A DNA stretch of 64,000 nucleotides, from positions 243,406 through 307,405 of the forward strand of contig NZ_JYOA01000004.1 in NCBI RefSeq assembly GCF_000955805.1, in the 5' to 3' direction. A program made the translations under genes and the position numbers. The notes beneath the pieces were generated by a model. The model ran no database searches. It was not told the DNA's origin and saw only the letters and a program-made list of their open reading frames with translations. This stretch comes from Pseudomonas sp. 21. Its GTDB lineage: Bacteria; Pseudomonadota; Gammaproteobacteria; Pseudomonadales; Pseudomonadaceae. Shown in pieces: positions 60,885 to 64,000 of this stretch. Numbering within the stretch: position 1 is the first letter of the stretch; each line of letters opens with the position of its first letter.

Positions 60885-60970
60885 GCCTCGGTGGCGGAAT
60901 GGTAGACGCGGCGGATTCAAAATCCGTTTCTGGCGACAGAGTGAGAGTTCGAGTCTCTCCCGGGGCACCA
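60885..60970 (+). tRNA. tRNA-Leu (anticodon CAA)
   Basis: The 86-nt sequence folds as a class II tRNA. The acceptor GCCTCGG pairs with CCGGGGC (one G-U). The anticodon stem GCGGA/TCCGT encloses TTCAAAA, giving anticodon CAA (reads UUG). A variable arm, a GTTCGAGTC T-loop and an encoded CCA end are present. Confidence 0.95.
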
Positions 60971-61012
60971 CCACATCGTTCCGACAGTTCCGATGAAGTG
61001 TCGAAACCCACG

Positions 61013-61039
61013 AAAAACCGGCCCTCGGGCCGGTTTTTT
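61013..61039 (+). terminator. Terminator after tRNA-Leu
   Basis: AAACCGGCC, CTC loop, GGGCCGGTTTTTT: a strong GC stem with T-run, 43 bp past the tRNA. A-run on the other side lets it also serve the converging pseudopilin gene. Confidence 0.85.
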
Positions 61040-61090
61040 GTTGTCTGCGATTTGCCCTGCGAGGTACCGGGAAGGCCAGGGATCACCCGC

Positions 61091-61591
61091 TCAGGAACAG
61101 GTCCCGGTCGTCGTCTTGCTGACATAGGCACGCCCGGTGGCACTGACGCTCACCACCCGCTCCTGCGCCCCCGCGCTGGGAGCGGAGCGGCAGACGGTGA
61201 TACTCGCCTGGGTGTTGCCCACGCCGGTCGGCTGGAAATCGACCTTGGCGACGTTGGAAGTGACCTTGAACCCCGTCGGCGCGGCGGGATGTTTCTGGAT
61301 CACGGTAGAGCCGGAAATCACGATCCAGCCCTGCTCCCAGCCGCCGGAGCCGCAACTGGTGCCGTTGCTGGATACGCACAGGCTGGTCACCGTGTTGCGC
61401 TTGATCGCTTCGCTGCGCCCCATGGCGACGCCCGCCACCAGGTCGTTGGCACTGGAGGCGAGCTTGCCGGCGAGGGTCGCGTCGCCCAGCGAAGGCACGG
61501 CGATACCGACCAGGATTGCCAGCACCGCGAGGGTCACCATCAGTTCCAGCAGGGTGAAACCCTTGGCTGGGCGTCTATTGATCGCACGCAT
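61091..61591 (-). CDS. GspH/FimT-family type IV pseudopilin
   Basis: This 166-residue minor pilin has a class III leader cleaved at Gly11-Phe12 (KGFTLLELMVTLAVLAILVG), with Glu16 as the conserved mature Glu5. The C-terminal domain has four Cys residues (VTSLCVSSNGTSC, ITVCRS, TGTCS) suited to disulfides. It is FimT/FimU-like and probably primes pilus assembly with PilY1. It is 11 bp after the pilY1 stop, so co-transcribed. Confidence 0.88.
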   Translation of the reverse strand: MRAINRRPAKGFTLLELMVTLAVLAILVGIAVPSLGDATLAGKLASSANDLVAGVAMGRSEAIKRNTVTSLCVSSNGTSCGSGGWEQGWIVISGSTVIQKHPAAPTGFKVTSNVAKVDFQPTGVGNTQASITVCRSAPSAGAQERVVSVSATGRAYVSKTTTGTCS

Positions 61592-61602
61592 GGCTTACCC
61601 TC

Positions 61603-64000
61603 CTATCGCTCGATATCCCAGAACACCCAGGACTTGGGCTGCGGGCTGGTGCCCGGCGCGGTCGGCTCGGAGACCTTCAGCGGCGAATCGGAAGAACCGC
61701 CGATGATGAAGTCCCTCAGGCTGCCGTCGTCGAGTTGCACGCGCCCCGCCACGGGTGACGGAGGCAGGCCGCCGCCGGAGATGACGCCGAAGCGCTGGTC
61801 ACCCGTGCCGGCGGCGTTCAGGTAACTGATGTTGTAGACGCGCGCGGTGCCCAGGCTGGAGCAGCTGGTGGAGCTGGCCACGGCCGGCTGGTGGGTGCTG
61901 AAGGTGATGTTGTTGTAGAGCAGCAGCGCCGAGGTCACTACCTGCTCGGTCGATTGCAGGCCCAGGTACCAGCCTTTGGGGTAGGCCGCGACCTGCGTAT
62001 TGGTAGGCGTGGCTGTGGAGGTAATGGGCAGCAGCGAGTTGTTGCAGATCAGGTTGGCGGCGCAGGTGGCGTTCTCCAGGGTCAGCCAGTTGACGTCGCT
62101 GGGCTTGTCACGCAGGGCATAGAAGCGGTTCGCCACGCTGGCGGCGGAGGTGTAGGTGAGCAGCGGCTTCTCGCGGTCGCCGGAGCCCAGCAGGATCACG
62201 AACTCGCCGTTGACGGAGGCCACCTCCGGACCATAGAGGAACTTGCGGTTGGCCGTACAGGAGGTAGCCGTCGCGCATCCCAGGGAAGCAATCTTGGTAA
62301 TGGTCCAGTTGGCCGGTGCGGTGCTGCCGATGGCACTGAAGGCATCGACGCCGGAAATCCGGTAGACGTTGCCCCCCAGGTCAGAGGCGTAGCCGTAAGC
62401 GATCATGCCGCTGCTGTTGGTGACCAGCGCGACGCTGCCGACCACCCCGCGATCGGTGTCGAAGGTCTTCAGCAAGGCGCCAGTGTCGGCATCCATCAAA
62501 TAGATGTGATTGCCCTTGGAGGACGTCGTGCAGGTATTGGGGTCGGCGTCCTCGCACTTGTCATAGCCACCGCCCATGGCCAGGATCGTCGACGCACCGC
62601 TGCCGTAGCCTTGCGCGAGGACAGGAACGGGCGTGGCCCAGGTCTGCCCCATGCCGCTCAGGCCGGTGCTGCAGCCGGTGTCATTGGCCATGTTGGGGCA
62701 ACCGACCTTCCACTTCAGGGTCGGGCTGGCCGGGGTGGTCACGTCAAAGGCATAGAGCGAGCGGCCGCCGCGGCGCATGGCCGAGTAGATCCAGGTGCTG
62801 GTGCCCTGCTGCACCACGGAAACCGAGCCGTCCATGCCGTAGTCCTTGGGCTGCGGCGTCGGCGTGCCGGTGGTATGGCCGGGGAAGCTGATGGTGGTGG
62901 TGTTGTCGCGCAGGCGCTTGATCCGCGGGTAGAACTCCGGCGGCATGAACGACCAGATTTCACTGCCGGCCGAGACACCGGCGACGGTGCCGCTGCGATT
63001 GCCGTTGATGGCGTGCAACAGCCCGTCGTTGGCACCGTAGTAGACCACCACCAGGGGGGAAGAGGTGGTGCCATAGTTGACCGCCGCAGGACGCGAGTGC
63101 ACGACGTCGCCGTGTACCGACGGGCGCATTTCGGTGACGTTGGCGTTGAGATTCTCGTCCTGATTGTCGGCGCCGACGGCCCAGCCGATCAGGTTGGTCC
63201 GTTCGGTGGCGTCCGCCGCCCCCAGCAGCGCCTGGGTCACGGCGGTGTTGGCGGTGTTGAAGTTGGTGAGCGCCGTGCAGGTGGTGGGGTCGCAAGTCTT
63301 CATGGTCCGCGAGCTGGCCTGGCGCAGCACATAGGCCTGCGCGCCTTTCTCGACGATGTTGCCGTCGGGATAGTTGGAGACGTCGGACCCGGTCACGGTC
63401 AGGCAGTTGCCCTGGGGCTTGAAGGCCCAGTAGTTATCCAGCGAGGTGGGTGTCCAGAAGCTGCGGGCGCATTCGGTGATGAAACCGGTACCGCTGTTGA
63501 TTGCACTGTTGCCGTTGGCGTCCACCGTGGTGAGCTGGCTGCTGACCACGCCCACCTTGTATTGCTTGAGGTTGCCGGGCCAGCGCGGGAAGGAGTCGGA
63601 GTCCGGACGGAACATGCCGACGAACACCTGGTTCAGGTAGGTACTCTGGGAACTCACGCTGATCGGCAGGGTGACGGAGGCGAATACGCTGTTGGTGGCC
63701 TGGATCTCGGAGAAGATGGCATTCAGCGCGTCGGAAATCTGCGTGCCGCTGGAGCTCACGTCAAAGTACTTGCCACTGCTGACGTTGGCCATGCTCTTGA
63801 GCAGCGCAGTCCAGCCGGGCCCCTGGCCTGTGGTGACCTTGTTGATGTCCACGGTGTAGGTGGTGATGGACTGGGTGCTCTTCTTCATGAAGCGCGCCCA
63901 CTCGTCGGCCATGTTGTCCTGCGAGCCGCTGGGGGAAATGGGAATCGCGGTGGTGTTGCCCCCCGCCGCGGCGAGGGCCGAGGAGGCCTGGGTGAGGTCG
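61603..64000 (-). CDS. pilY1: Type IV pilus tip adhesin/assembly protein PilY1, 5'-truncated by window edge
   Basis: The frame is open to the right edge, with at least 799 codons visible; full PilY1 is about 1000-1200 residues, so an N-terminal part (usually a VWA-like region) lies outside. The visible part ends the VWA-like region (MADEWARFMKKSTQS, GKYFDVSSSGTQISDALN), then carries the segment NSVFASVTLPISV and TYLNQVFVGMFRPDSDSFPRWPGNLKQYK and the beta-propeller (VVYYGANDGLLHAING, YLMDADTGALLKTFDT). PilY1 caps the pilus, antagonises retraction and senses surfaces. A calcium-site-like DANGNSAIN loop is visible. Confidence 0.92.
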   Translation of the reverse strand, partial: DLTQASSALAAAGGNTTAIPISPSGSQDNMADEWARFMKKSTQSITTYTVDINKVTTGQGPGWTALLKSMANVSSGKYFDVSSSGTQISDALNAIFSEIQATNSVFASVTLPISVSSQSTYLNQVFVGMFRPDSDSFPRWPGNLKQYKVGVVSSQLTTVDANGNSAINSGTGFITECARSFWTPTSLDNYWAFKPQGNCLTVTGSDVSNYPDGNIVEKGAQAYVLRQASSRTMKTCDPTTCTALTNFNTANTAVTQALLGAADATERTNLIGWAVGADNQDENLNANVTEMRPSVHGDVVHSRPAAVNYGTTSSPLVVVYYGANDGLLHAINGNRSGTVAGVSAGSEIWSFMPPEFYPRIKRLRDNTTTISFPGHTTGTPTPQPKDYGMDGSVSVVQQGTSTWIYSAMRRGGRSLYAFDVTTPASPTLKWKVGCPNMANDTGCSTGLSGMGQTWATPVPVLAQGYGSGASTILAMGGGYDKCEDADPNTCTTSSKGNHIYLMDADTGALLKTFDTDRGVVGSVALVTNSSGMIAYGYASDLGGNVYRISGVDAFSAIGSTAPANWTITKIASLGCATATSCTANRKFLYGPEVASVNGEFVILLGSGDREKPLLTYTSAASVANRFYALRDKPSDVNWLTLENATCAANLICNNSLLPITSTATPTNTQVAAYPKGWYLGLQSTEQVVTSALLLYNNITFSTHQPAVASSTSCSSLGTARVYNISYLNAAGTGDQRFGVISGGGLPPSPVAGRVQLDDGSLRDFIIGGSSDSPLKVSEPTAPGTSPQPKSWVFWDIER

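Overview
The window is a GC-rich (roughly two-thirds G+C) stretch of a Pseudomonas chromosome, most like the P. aeruginosa / P. nitroreducens / P. citronellolis side of the genus. This is judged from protein sequences and from a gene order that follows the known P. aeruginosa order (nag genes, purL-mltF-tadA, guaBA-xseA, oprC, leuA, der-bamB-yfgM-hisS-ispG-rodZ-pilF-rlmN-ndk, isc operon, cysE-trmJ-suhB, secDF-yajC-tgt-queA). Typical Pseudomonas REP elements support it. No phage, insertion sequence, CRISPR array or defence system was seen. The window is almost entirely vertically inherited core genome, with a few accessory patches.

Layout. 1-6741: end of a GntR-type regulator, then a plus-strand operon for uptake and catabolism of N-acetylglucosamine (nagA, a SIS-domain deaminase/isomerase, the EIIA-HPr-EI fusion nagF, and nagE), closed by a strong terminator. 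6745-11483: NIF3-like protein, CDGSH iron-sulfur protein and purL (all minus). 11774-13252: mltF (plus). 13333-13484: REP elements. 13493-15402: tadA and a Tat-exported multicopper oxidase. 15638-18767: guaA and guaB. 18916-22436 (plus): xseA, a VanX-like dipeptidase, an M23 peptidase and a DUF2809 protein. 22417-27694 (minus): a copper-handling cluster (DUF2946 protein, OprC receptor, PepSY protein, PCu(A)C chaperone, GNAT enzyme). 27940-29766: leuA preceded by a leucine-rich short ORF. 29841-33273: small membrane protein, then an MFS transporter plus OprD-family porin. 33316-36752: DUF5629 protein, aldo/keto reductase, and an omega-amidase/aminotransferase pair. 36834-45602: a long minus-strand run of housekeeping genes from rlmN to der. 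45630-52727: ndk, the isc operon and cysE. 52720-55210: trmJ, suhB and a glycine-zipper protein. 55370-60779: queA-tgt-yajC-secD-secF. 60885-60970: tRNA-Leu(CAA). 61091-64000: a FimT/FimU-type pseudopilin and the C-terminal two-thirds of PilY1, running off the right edge.

How the genes work together. The nag genes form a complete phosphotransferase route: NagF passes phosphate from PEP to NagE, and NagA plus the SIS enzyme carry the sugar phosphate into glycolysis. purL, guaB and guaA cover purine and GMP synthesis. The 22.4-27.7 kb cluster couples outer-membrane copper import to a periplasmic Cu chaperone, and several of its proteins carry Met/His-rich stretches. The isc operon (iscR-iscS-iscU-iscA-hscB-hscA-fdx-iscX) builds Fe-S clusters under a recognisable IscR operator. 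pilF in the centre and pilY1/fimT at the right end belong to type IV pilus biogenesis. REP/REPIN palindromes sit mostly between converging genes.
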